Positions 50,545 to 58,453 of a stretch of 64,000 nt of DNA are shown in pieces (positions within the stretch are counted from its first letter, which is position 1; each line of letters starts with the position of its first letter). A program made the position numbers and the translations under genes. This stretch comes from CAZGCA01 sp964524145. Its GTDB lineage: Bacteria; Hydrogenedentota; CAZGCA01. The notes beneath the pieces were generated by a model. That model saw only the letters and a list, made by a program, of their open reading frames with translations. It made no database searches and was not told the origin of the DNA. The stretch spans positions 1-64,000 of the forward strand of contig CAZGCA010000002.1 in the NCBI GenBank assembly GCA_964524145.1. The letters run 5' to 3'.

Positions 50545-52224
50545 GTGAGGCGTCTGTTCGTGGCTGTCCTGACAGTCTGCATGGCATGCGGCTGTGGAGG
50601 CGATTCAAACACGACGATTGAAATGACTGGAACGCATACAAAGACAAAGCTTGAGGCGGAGAGGCCGGTTCAGGTTGAGCTGTTTGTGATGAGCATGTGC
50701 CCTTACAGCCTTGAGGCGGAGCAAGCTGTTATCAGTCTGGCAAAGGAGCTTGCAGGCAAAGTTGATCTGAAGATCTCGTACATTGCGCGAGAGAAGGCCG
50801 GAGCCTCACTACAAAGCGGTACGGATGCGGAACACATGTGGGTTGACGGGACAACCGAATCCGCTCGACTGTGCGATAGCGATGCGCCAGCCGGTATCGC
50901 CGGATTTCAAAGCCTTCACGGCGCTGAAGAAGTCGAAGAGGACATCAGGCAGCTTATCATCGGCAAGTATCATCCGCAGCAATACCTCGATTACGTGCTG
51001 GCGCGAACCGATCTCGAGTCGGACTGGAGGGATATCGCGCTCGAGCTGGGCATGGACGTCGAGTGGATAGGGGCGCGAACGAGTAGCGACGAAGGGACGG
51101 AACTGTTGGCCAGAGACGTCCGGCGGGCAGAGGGGCTCGGCATCAGCGCATCGCCCACGATCGTTGTTGACGGCCGAAGATACGTCGGTTGGGCCGGGGC
51201 GGAGACGGTGAGACAAACCGTCTGCGCGAAGTTGGCCCATTGCGAGGCCTGTGCAGGTATACCGAGATGCACGAGTGACCGCGACTGCTTTGCGCCGGGC
51301 AAAGAAGGCACGTGCGTGTCGGCGGGCACTGCCGACGCACACTGCGAGTTCTTCGAGCCGCAACCGTTCCAATTCACTGTGATAGGCACTGACGCATGTC
51401 CGCACTGCGAAACGGACAGGGTGACGAGAGCGACGCTCGAACGGTTTCCGGGCGCGCAGCTTCGCACGGTCAGCGCCGAGAGCGATGCCGGCGCCGCGTT
51501 GGTCAACAAGCACGCAATCGAGCGGCTGCCGGCGTACATCTACGACGAGGGCGTCACAAGGTCGCGCAGGTTTGACGAGAAGGTAGAACGCACGCTCCGG
51601 AGGTCACATGACAAATTCGTGCTCGATCCGGCCGTGGCGCGGTCACCGTATTTCCTTTCTCGTGAGGAGGTACCGGGACGGTTGGGCCTCTTCACAGGAG
51701 CCCTATCGGCGACAGGCCGGGAGGCTCAACTGCGGTTGACGGACATTGGTACACCGTTCGACGTCCATTTCGTTGTGCGCGAACTGCCGGTCATGGTCAG
51801 CCTGCACCCTTCACGGGACGACGATTCGACTCTACACATCGGCCCGCTGCCTACGAAACGGCGCTTCACGAGCGTTCATGGCGACACAGAAGTGCAGGAG
51901 AACCTGCGACAGTCGTGCATGGCGACACAGCACAGCGACCAATACCCCGCGTACCTTCGCATGTTCCACGCTGCGCCCGATGTCGCCCGTTGGCGGGAGT
52001 ATGCCCGCGATGCCGGCATGGACGTGGATGCCGTCGAGCAATGCGCGTCGTCGGATGAAGCAGGCAATCGGCTCGCCAAGGACGCCGAGATGGTGAGCGA
52101 ATTGAATGTCAACTGGGTGCCGTCTTACCTGCTGGACAACAGAGTGCTGGTTGCTCAGGTTGGACCGGACGAAGCTGTCAGAGTATTCATGGAGGAGCAT
52201 CCCGAGGTGCGAACCGCCAAATGA
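50545..52224 (+). CDS. Lipoprotein with three thioredoxin-like domains
   Basis: A 559-aa product from a GTG at 50545, 13 bases after the giant gene's stop. The signal ends in a lipobox (VCMACG). Domain 1 has VELFVMSMCPYS (Cys52, monothiol CPYS), a helical insertion and the cis-Pro segment SASPTIVVDGR. A Cys-rich linker (HCEACAGIPRCTSDRDCF) follows. Domain 2 has FTVIGTDACPHCETD (Cys285/Cys288) and RLPAYIYDEG. Domain 3 repeats the insertion pattern of domain 1 (VHGDTEVQENLRQ...VNWVPSYLLDN) but lacks the active-site cysteine. The lead-in VMS-CPY is typical of a DsbA/GILT-like family. It may form or repair disulfides in the Cys-rich tip of the giant fibre encoded just before it. Confidence 0.78.
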   Translation: MRRLFVAVLTVCMACGCGGDSNTTIEMTGTHTKTKLEAERPVQVELFVMSMCPYSLEAEQAVISLAKELAGKVDLKISYIAREKAGASLQSGTDAEHMWVDGTTESARLCDSDAPAGIAGFQSLHGAEEVEEDIRQLIIGKYHPQQYLDYVLARTDLESDWRDIALELGMDVEWIGARTSSDEGTELLARDVRRAEGLGISASPTIVVDGRRYVGWAGAETVRQTVCAKLAHCEACAGIPRCTSDRDCFAPGKEGTCVSAGTADAHCEFFEPQPFQFTVIGTDACPHCETDRVTRATLERFPGAQLRTVSAESDAGAALVNKHAIERLPAYIYDEGVTRSRRFDEKVERTLRRSHDKFVLDPAVARSPYFLSREEVPGRLGLFTGALSATGREAQLRLTDIGTPFDVHFVVRELPVMVSLHPSRDDDSTLHIGPLPTKRRFTSVHGDTEVQENLRQSCMATQHSDQYPAYLRMFHAAPDVARWREYARDAGMDVDAVEQCASSDEAGNRLAKDAEMVSELNVNWVPSYLLDNRVLVAQVGPDEAVRVFMEEHPEVRTAK

Positions 52225-53807
52225 ACACACAATCCAAGACGCTGGGTAGACAGTTTCTCTTACTGCTGGTGTGTCTCATTGTGACGGTGTGGCCGCAGTC
52301 TTCGGCCACCGCCCAGAGCAGCGACCACTTCTCGATAGTGACGGGCAGCGTTACACCCGGCGGACGGTTCTGCTGGTCGGAGAACTTCCTGCTCACCAGT
52401 TCGGTCGGGCTGCCGCACGTCGAGCTGTCATCCGCATTCAGTTTCATAGTCGCTTCGGGCCTTTTCTCGCCGTTCGTTCCGCCGCTGATCATGGATACGG
52501 ATGATGACCGAACTCCGGACGTGCTCGACGCTTTCCCGCTCGACCCTGCCGCCCAGAGAGATACTGATGGTGACGGGTATCCTGACTGGCTGATCCCGGG
52601 TATCCCGACCTCCCTCCTGGAAGATATTGACGACGACAATGACGGTATCACCGATGAAGAGGAGCTGTCGCTCGGGACCGATCCCTCGAACTCCGACACG
52701 GACGGCGACGGGTTCTCGGACGATATCGAGATAACGATAGGTACTGACCCGCTCGACGCGGACGATTATCCGTCCGAGGACGCATGGCGTCCCGTGATAG
52801 ACTACATTGCGCCCCCCGTTGGCCTGACGGTAGGCGGCACGCCGATAGCCGTGCACGGCTCGAACTTCAGAAGCACCCTCGCCCTGTACATTGGCGGCGC
52901 TCTGGCTGCGGATACCTCTATTGTCACCGGCGACGAGCTCGTGACGGCGTCCGCGCCGCCGGGAGTGGCTGGGGTTGCTCTTGTGAGGATGGACAACATC
53001 GAGACAGGGTACAGCGGACAAAGGCACGAGGCGTTTACCTACACGGCAGACCCGTTCGATTCGCGATTGGACCTGGCAGAGGGCGAGATTCGAACGGGGA
53101 CCATCTTCGTCGACAGCGACCCTGACCGCGATGTAAACGTGACCTTTGTCGAACTGTTGCCGAGCGACCCTACCTCTGTCGAAACACGCGACGGCGTCCG
53201 CCTGGTTTTTGCGACTATGGAACTCGAGCCTGGAACGCGGGTTCGAGCCATTATCAGATCGTCGCCGTCCGTAGCGGACCTATTCCCTGCCGACGACATG
53301 GGACGACCGGACTATGGCGTGCCCGTTGCCCCACAGATAGACGTCCAGGTGTTCCTGTCAACCGGCGAGAGTCTACAGTATTTCTCTTCTCCGGTCGACG
53401 TTGTGGCTCCTGTCACACGCGACGACGTCCGGCCGTGGGACGACATCCAGACATTCTATCTCGAGGGGTCGCTCGACGAGACGCTATCGCCGGTCTGCGC
53501 CGCAGACTGCCTGCTGGCGGAGCTCGCCGTACCGCCCGAGATCGACCTCGAGGAGTCGACGGTAACATTCGTCATGGAGTCCACGGGCACGTATGCGCAC
53601 TTCGCGTACCGCCCACCGCCTGAGGTCGCAGGGGACATAGATGACGACGGGCAACATACTGCGCTCGATGTCCAGAAGACGATCAACCAGGCGCTCGGGA
53701 TACCCAGACTTCCCGATGACAAGGTTGCTGACATCAACCTTGATGGGCGCATAAACGCTATTGATGTTCAGATCGTGATCGGCCTTGTGCTGGGCATCTT
53801 GCCGTAG
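52221..53807 (+). CDS. Secreted TSP3-repeat / TIG / dockerin protein
   Basis: A 528-aa protein whose ATG overlaps the stop of the thioredoxin lipoprotein (ATGA). A signal peptide ends near ATAQ. Residues about 90-190 are calcium-binding thrombospondin type 3 repeats (DTDGDGYPDWL, DIDDDNDGITDEEELSLGTDP, DTDGDGFSDDIEI). Residues about 192-278 form an IPT/TIG immunoglobulin-like domain (IDYIAPPVGLTVGGTPIAVHGSNF). A beta-rich part with one CAADC pair follows, and the last 60 residues are a dockerin pair (GDIDDDGQHTALDVQKTIN and ADINLDGRINAIDVQIVI). It is probably a surface-displayed protein that attaches by the dockerin. A GC-rich inverted repeat lies just downstream. Confidence 0.82.
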   Translation: MNTQSKTLGRQFLLLLVCLIVTVWPQSSATAQSSDHFSIVTGSVTPGGRFCWSENFLLTSSVGLPHVELSSAFSFIVASGLFSPFVPPLIMDTDDDRTPDVLDAFPLDPAAQRDTDGDGYPDWLIPGIPTSLLEDIDDDNDGITDEEELSLGTDPSNSDTDGDGFSDDIEITIGTDPLDADDYPSEDAWRPVIDYIAPPVGLTVGGTPIAVHGSNFRSTLALYIGGALAADTSIVTGDELVTASAPPGVAGVALVRMDNIETGYSGQRHEAFTYTADPFDSRLDLAEGEIRTGTIFVDSDPDRDVNVTFVELLPSDPTSVETRDGVRLVFATMELEPGTRVRAIIRSSPSVADLFPADDMGRPDYGVPVAPQIDVQVFLSTGESLQYFSSPVDVVAPVTRDDVRPWDDIQTFYLEGSLDETLSPVCAADCLLAELAVPPEIDLEESTVTFVMESTGTYAHFAYRPPPEVAGDIDDDGQHTALDVQKTINQALGIPRLPDDKVADINLDGRINAIDVQIVIGLVLGILP

Positions 53808-53824
53808 TGACCCCGCCTCTTTGA

Positions 53825-53858
53825 CGCCGGCAGCCATATCCATAAGGGTCGGCCGGCG
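53825..53858 (+). terminator. Possible terminator of the giant-fibre operon
   Basis: CGCCGGC (53825-53831) pairs with GCCGGCG (53852-53858) across 20 bases, 17 bases after the stop codon. There is no T run. Confidence 0.4.
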
Positions 53859-53914
53859 TAACAGCATCGGCCATTTTCAGAAACGGAACGTTTCTCCTTC
53901 GGAATGGGGTGCTA

Positions 53915-53943
53915 TTGCATCGTGTCGAACTGGGTGGTATATT
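53915..53943 (+). promoter_or_regulatory. Promoter of the PL10-GH31 unit
   Basis: TTGCAT (53915-53920), a 17-base spacer and TATATT (53938-53943), 35 bases before the GTG at 53978. Confidence 0.65.
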
Positions 53944-53977
53944 CCTCTTGGGTGGCTGGACAGACCGGAGATCAACC

Positions 53978-55363
53978 GTGCAGATGTGGAGAAATGCGTT
54001 CGTCGTTGCGTTCGTTACGCTCTTGCAGATCGTGCCTGCTGTCGGGCAGCAACTCGATCCTACCACTGACCAGGTCGAGTCGGCGCTTCGGAGAGCCGCC
54101 GAGTATTTCAGGGCGACGGTATCGACACGCGGCGGCTATCTGTGGGTGTACTCGGAGGACCTCTCCCATCGCGAAGGCGAGGTTGAGGCAACGGCCACCC
54201 AAATATGGGTGCAGCCGCCCGGCACGCCCTCGGTTGGGTTCACCTATCTGAAAGCTTACGGGGCAACCGGGGACGCTTTCTATCTCGATTGTGCCAAAGC
54301 GGCGTCCGACGCGCTTGTCTGGGGTCAACTCGAGTCCGGCGGGTGGGATTACAAGATTGATTTTGGCGCGGTGCAAAGCGGGAGATGGTATTACCGTCGC
54401 GATCAAGGCAATCTGACCGATAAGGAGAGTGCCCACAGACACAACATCTCCACATTCGACGACAACACCACCCAGAGCGCTCTCCGGTTTCTTATAGCTG
54501 TTGATAAGGCGTGCCGCGATACGAGATACGTGGATACAGTGAACTCCGGTCTCAACCTACTGCTGCGCAGCCAGTTCGAGAACGGCGCGTGGCCCCAGAG
54601 GTACCCGCTGAATAAGAGCAACTACTCGCGCTATTACACGTTTAACGACAACGCTATCAACGACTGTATCGAGGTGATGTTTGACGCGTACCACGCTTAC
54701 GGTGACGAACGTTATCTGGAAAGCGCGAAACGAGGCGGCGATTTCATAATAGCCTCGCAACTGCCGGCACCCCAGTCGGGATGGGCGCAACAGTACTCGT
54801 GGGATATGCAGCCTGCTCCGGCAAGGTGGTTCGAGCCGGCGGCGTGCAACGGGCTCGTGACCTCACGCAACATCGCGACACTCATATCGTTGTATGAGCG
54901 TACCGGGGAGGGAAAATATCTCGAACCAATACCGGCCGCGATAGACTGGCTCGACCGGTCGAAGATGGGGGACGGTACGTGGGCGCGGTTCTATGAGCTC
55001 GAAACCAACCGTCCGGTCTACGTCAATATGGACCGCGAGGTGGTCTACGAGTTTGTCAACATTCGGCCGGGGTACGGTTGGAAGGGCAACTTTGGCATTC
55101 CATCAGTTATTGCGGAATACCGCAAGCTGAAGGAGATGGGAAGAGAGAGGTATCGGGCGGCGAACCGGCGCACACCTTCTGCCGAGGCGAATTCGCGCAA
55201 GATGGCAGCCATGCGCGCGCGGGTTGTCGAGATCATCAACTCGCTCGACGATAGCGGCCGTTGGGTGGAATCGGGCCAAATCCGCTGTAGCACGTTCAAC
55301 AGCAATGTCGCGGTTCTATGTGCCTATATCGAGATTGCAGAAGCCCTGGGAGAGAAGGAGTGA
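53978..55363 (+). CDS. Secreted pectate lyase-like protein (PL10 family pattern)
   Basis: About 461 aa. I start at the GTG at 53978, seven bases after CGGAG; an ATG two codons later is possible. A signal peptide ends near AVGQ. The all-helical body has the PL10 pattern: TFDDNTTQSALRFLIAV, NGAWPQRYPL, YTFNDNAINDCIEVM and GWAQQY...PARWFEPAACNGLVT. PL10 enzymes cleave polygalacturonate by beta-elimination with calcium. I did not map the catalytic Arg and Asp, so activity and substrate are unproven. Its stop overlaps the start of the GH31 gene (GTGA), so the two glycan-active proteins are made together. Confidence 0.82.
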   Translation: MQMWRNAFVVAFVTLLQIVPAVGQQLDPTTDQVESALRRAAEYFRATVSTRGGYLWVYSEDLSHREGEVEATATQIWVQPPGTPSVGFTYLKAYGATGDAFYLDCAKAASDALVWGQLESGGWDYKIDFGAVQSGRWYYRRDQGNLTDKESAHRHNISTFDDNTTQSALRFLIAVDKACRDTRYVDTVNSGLNLLLRSQFENGAWPQRYPLNKSNYSRYYTFNDNAINDCIEVMFDAYHAYGDERYLESAKRGGDFIIASQLPAPQSGWAQQYSWDMQPAPARWFEPAACNGLVTSRNIATLISLYERTGEGKYLEPIPAAIDWLDRSKMGDGTWARFYELETNRPVYVNMDREVVYEFVNIRPGYGWKGNFGIPSVIAEYRKLKEMGRERYRAANRRTPSAEANSRKMAAMRARVVEIINSLDDSGRWVESGQIRCSTFNSNVAVLCAYIEIAEALGEKE

Positions 55364-57774
55364 GACGAGCAACTTTTTCTCGTACGCTACTAGCCGGCAC
55401 CGGCATCCTGCTTATGTTGTGCGGCGTCGTTGGCTGCGCGGCGTTGCGGCTGCCGTTCGCTACTAAACGGGTCGAGATCGGCGAGAACGAGATAACACTG
55501 TTCAGCGCTGAGGGCGCGATCAACATCCGGGCGGTGGCGCCGACCATTCTCAGGATATCGGCAAGCGCCGACGGGGAGTTCCGCGACGAGCCGTCTGCAT
55601 GCGTGGTTGATCAAGCAGACCCCGCCCCAAAAGTGGTGGTTGAAGATGGCAGCCCCATCATTCTCGACACCGGCACGTTGAGGGTCGAGATAGACCGCAA
55701 ACACATGACAATAAGCTTCTACGACGATTCCGGCCGGCTCATCACGCGCGAACCGGAACGGAAGGGGAATCCGCTTCTGGGCGAGTCCCCGACGGCACTC
55801 CTGCAACTCTTCGCGGACGAGCATTTTTATGGTCTGGGTCTGCGTGGCTATCAGCTTGACAGGCTGGGCGGCGTGTACGGGCTGTGGAACACCTCGGTCA
55901 ACATGGGCGGATCGGTCGGATATGTTTCACGTATATCGGTCCCGTTCCTCGTGAGCACGCGTGGATACGGCGTCCTCCTTGATACGACTTATGCATCGGT
56001 GTTCGACGTGCAGGGTCAAGCAGAAGCCTATTCATTCAACCCTACCGAGGGACAGTTCTCGTACTACTTCATCTACGGACCTTCCTTTGGGGACATCATG
56101 GGCAGGTACACCGGACTCACCGGAACGGCTCCTATCCCGCCGAGGTGGGCACTGGGGAATCTCCACCTGGTCGAGAGGGAAGAAGCCGTCGAGACGGTTC
56201 GTGCGTTCCGGGAGAGAGATATACCTGTGGAGTGCATGCTGCTAACCCCCAGCCGTTACGATGCAGGGACAGAGGGGAATCCGCCCGATCAAACGGATAT
56301 TCTCCCGAACACCGGGGAGCTGACGGCCAGCTTGAGACGTCAGGGTGTGCGGATGATTCTGAGAGAGAGCCCGTTGGTAGATGAGGACTCGACCGAGTTT
56401 CCGGAGCTGTCGTCCCTTGGCATTCTTGGCAAAGATCCTGAGGGAGAGCCGATGGTTCTGGAACTTGAAGAGGGCGTCCGAAAAAGCTTGATCGATATAA
56501 CCAGCCCCGACGCGCGCCGTTGGTGGACGGACAAACGCAAACCGTTGTTCGAGGCGGGCGTTGACGGCTGGTGGCTCGAGCAGGGCGAGTCTGTGCTCCA
56601 TCCTGAAGGGATGCAGCATCACCTGGGTTCGCGGGAGAAGGCTCATAACGTACTCAGCCTGGTGTGGGCGCAGACGATCTCGGATGCTTACAAGTCGCTC
56701 GCTGCGGAACGGCGCCCGTTTGTCGTGGCGAGTTCGGGCTACGCCGGTATGCAGCGATACGGGGCGGTTTGCAGGCTTGGCGCGTTGTCTCCCACGTTCT
56801 CGGCCCTTACGCTTGGCATACCGCTCGCGCAAAACGTCGGGTTATCGGGAATCCCATACTGGGTCGCGGAGGTTGGCGGCGGCCAAGGCAAGCCAACCCC
56901 GGAGCTTTTCACCCGATGGGTTCAGCTTGCGACGTTCTCTCCTATCATGGCGACATGGGCGGAAGGCTACCGGAGCGAACCGTGGCGATTCGGCAGAAGG
57001 ACGGAATCTATCTGCCGCGACTTCATGAAGCTCCGCTACAAGCTCATGCCCTACATCTATTCCCTTGCTTACGAAGCCAGCAGGACCGGGGCCCCGCTCG
57101 TTCGTCCTCTTGTCTGGCACTTTCCCGGCGACCCGGTTGTTGTGAACCTCGGCACTCAGTACATGTTCGGCCCTTCTCTGATGGTGGCTCCAATACGCCG
57201 GGCGGGAGCGAAGTACAAGGAAGTGTACCTGCCACGTGGAAAATGGTACGACCTGTGGACGGGGCTCACTTTTGAAGGGCCTGGCGCCGTAGAGGTAAAC
57301 GCCTCGGTCGAGCTCATGCCGGTGCTTGTCCGTGAGGATTCGATAATACCAAGATCACCAGCCGCGCTGCCGGGTCAGGGTGTACCTCTCACCACGGTGG
57401 CGCTGGACGTTTACCCCCACCAACACGCTTCGTTCGAGATGTACGAGGACGACGGTTCCAGCCGGGCGTATTCGCGCGGCGAGTTTGCCATAACCCGTTA
57501 CAGCGCCGATGTCGAGGGAAGCAGGGTCACCATAACTATTGGCAGCCCCCAAGGGACCTTCGAAGGGTTGCACCGGGACAAATCCTACACGCTCCGCGTT
57601 CATCTGCCGGGAGAACCGTTCGAAGTCCGGGTGAACAACAAAGTCATTCCGAACGGTAAGGATGTCAAGAAAGCGGGCACCGGCGCCGAGGTCTGGTATT
57701 TCGATGCCAAAAGGTCAGCAGCTATTGTCAGCCTCGGGGCAAGTGCGGAGAGCAGGCAGGTAACAATTCAATAG
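55360..57774 (+). CDS. GH31-family lipoprotein lacking both canonical catalytic aspartates
   Basis: An 804-aa product from a GTG overlapping the previous stop (GAGAAGGAGTGA). A lipoprotein signal ends in VVGC. The GH31 domain order is complete: N-terminal beta-sandwich, YYFIYGPSFGDIMGRYTGLTG, the (beta/alpha)8 core, and two C-terminal sandwiches (LPRGKWYDLWTG). The nucleophile segment, usually a variant of DGWW-x-D, reads VDGWWLEQGE, with Glu407 where Asp is expected. The acid/base segment after AGMQRYGA reads VCRLG, with Gly474 where the WSGD aspartate should be. Other core parts (GLSGIPYW, GPSLMVAPI) are intact. It is thus either an altered enzyme or a glycan-binding pseudo-enzyme, coupled to a PL10-like lyase. 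Confidence 0.85.
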   Translation: MRRATFSRTLLAGTGILLMLCGVVGCAALRLPFATKRVEIGENEITLFSAEGAINIRAVAPTILRISASADGEFRDEPSACVVDQADPAPKVVVEDGSPIILDTGTLRVEIDRKHMTISFYDDSGRLITREPERKGNPLLGESPTALLQLFADEHFYGLGLRGYQLDRLGGVYGLWNTSVNMGGSVGYVSRISVPFLVSTRGYGVLLDTTYASVFDVQGQAEAYSFNPTEGQFSYYFIYGPSFGDIMGRYTGLTGTAPIPPRWALGNLHLVEREEAVETVRAFRERDIPVECMLLTPSRYDAGTEGNPPDQTDILPNTGELTASLRRQGVRMILRESPLVDEDSTEFPELSSLGILGKDPEGEPMVLELEEGVRKSLIDITSPDARRWWTDKRKPLFEAGVDGWWLEQGESVLHPEGMQHHLGSREKAHNVLSLVWAQTISDAYKSLAAERRPFVVASSGYAGMQRYGAVCRLGALSPTFSALTLGIPLAQNVGLSGIPYWVAEVGGGQGKPTPELFTRWVQLATFSPIMATWAEGYRSEPWRFGRRTESICRDFMKLRYKLMPYIYSLAYEASRTGAPLVRPLVWHFPGDPVVVNLGTQYMFGPSLMVAPIRRAGAKYKEVYLPRGKWYDLWTGLTFEGPGAVEVNASVELMPVLVREDSIIPRSPAALPGQGVPLTTVALDVYPHQHASFEMYEDDGSSRAYSRGEFAITRYSADVEGSRVTITIGSPQGTFEGLHRDKSYTLRVHLPGEPFEVRVNNKVIPNGKDVKKAGTGAEVWYFDAKRSAAIVSLGASAESRQVTIQ

Positions 57775-57782
57775 AATCCGTC

Positions 57783-58424
57783 TTACGCGATCCCGTGTAT
57801 GCGCTTGTACTCGAGCCAGTTTTTCTTGAGGTCGACGAACTCCTCGAACGACTCGCGCAGTATGAACGGGTTCGTCTTCTTTTCATGTCCGATGGTTGAC
57901 GTGGGCTGCACGCCGTAGTCGTGGCCGGGATACACCTCAACGTCGTCGTCAAGCACCATAAGCTTGTTGTGTAACGAATCGTACTCGTTCCGTGCATCTT
58001 GGCCGAAGCTTGTGCCCCCCACCTTGCCGACGAAAAGGGTGTCGCCGGTCGCGAGCTTGTTGCCGACGAGTACGCAGATCCCGTCGTTCGTGTGGCCCGG
58101 CGTGTGGATTATCTTGAGCTTGAGCGAGCCAAGCGCTAGCTCGGCCCCGTCATCAACCGGCACGTCGCAGGACGACCCCGCAGACCGGTGCATGACTATC
58201 TGGGCGCCCGTCCTTTTCTTCGCGCTTCGGTTGCCGTTCGTGTGATCGAAGTGATCGTGCGTGCCGATAATGTATTTCACGCTCAGCCCGTGTTCCTCGG
58301 CGCGGCCTACTACGCGGTCAGGATCAAACGACGGGTCGATGACTGCCGCTTCCTTGCTCGTTTCGTCGCCTACAAGATAAGCGAAGTTCCTGTCGCCGCC
58401 CACGCGAATCTGCTCGAAGATCAT
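57783..58424 (-). CDS. Metallo-beta-lactamase-fold hydrolase (glyoxalase II / persulfide dioxygenase-like)
   Basis: A 213-aa cytosolic protein from the ATG at 58424, with GGGAG eight bases upstream. It carries the complete metal set: His56-x-His58-x-Asp60-His61 (THDHFDH), His111 (TPGHT), Asp128 (TGDTLF) and His168 (PGHDYG). Length and the final PGHDYG fit small hydroxyacylglutathione-hydrolase-like or ETHE1-like enzymes; the substrate-specific C-terminal residues are too few to choose. The gene follows the subtilisin gene by 29 bases on the same strand and ends 8 bases from the convergent GH31 gene. Confidence 0.88.
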   Translation of the reverse strand: MIFEQIRVGGDRNFAYLVGDETSKEAAVIDPSFDPDRVVGRAEEHGLSVKYIIGTHDHFDHTNGNRSAKKRTGAQIVMHRSAGSSCDVPVDDGAELALGSLKLKIIHTPGHTNDGICVLVGNKLATGDTLFVGKVGGTSFGQDARNEYDSLHNKLMVLDDDVEVYPGHDYGVQPTSTIGHEKKTNPFILRESFEEFVDLKKNWLEYKRIHGIA

Positions 58425-58453
58425 TCCCTGGCTCCCATCTGTACAGCGCTCCG

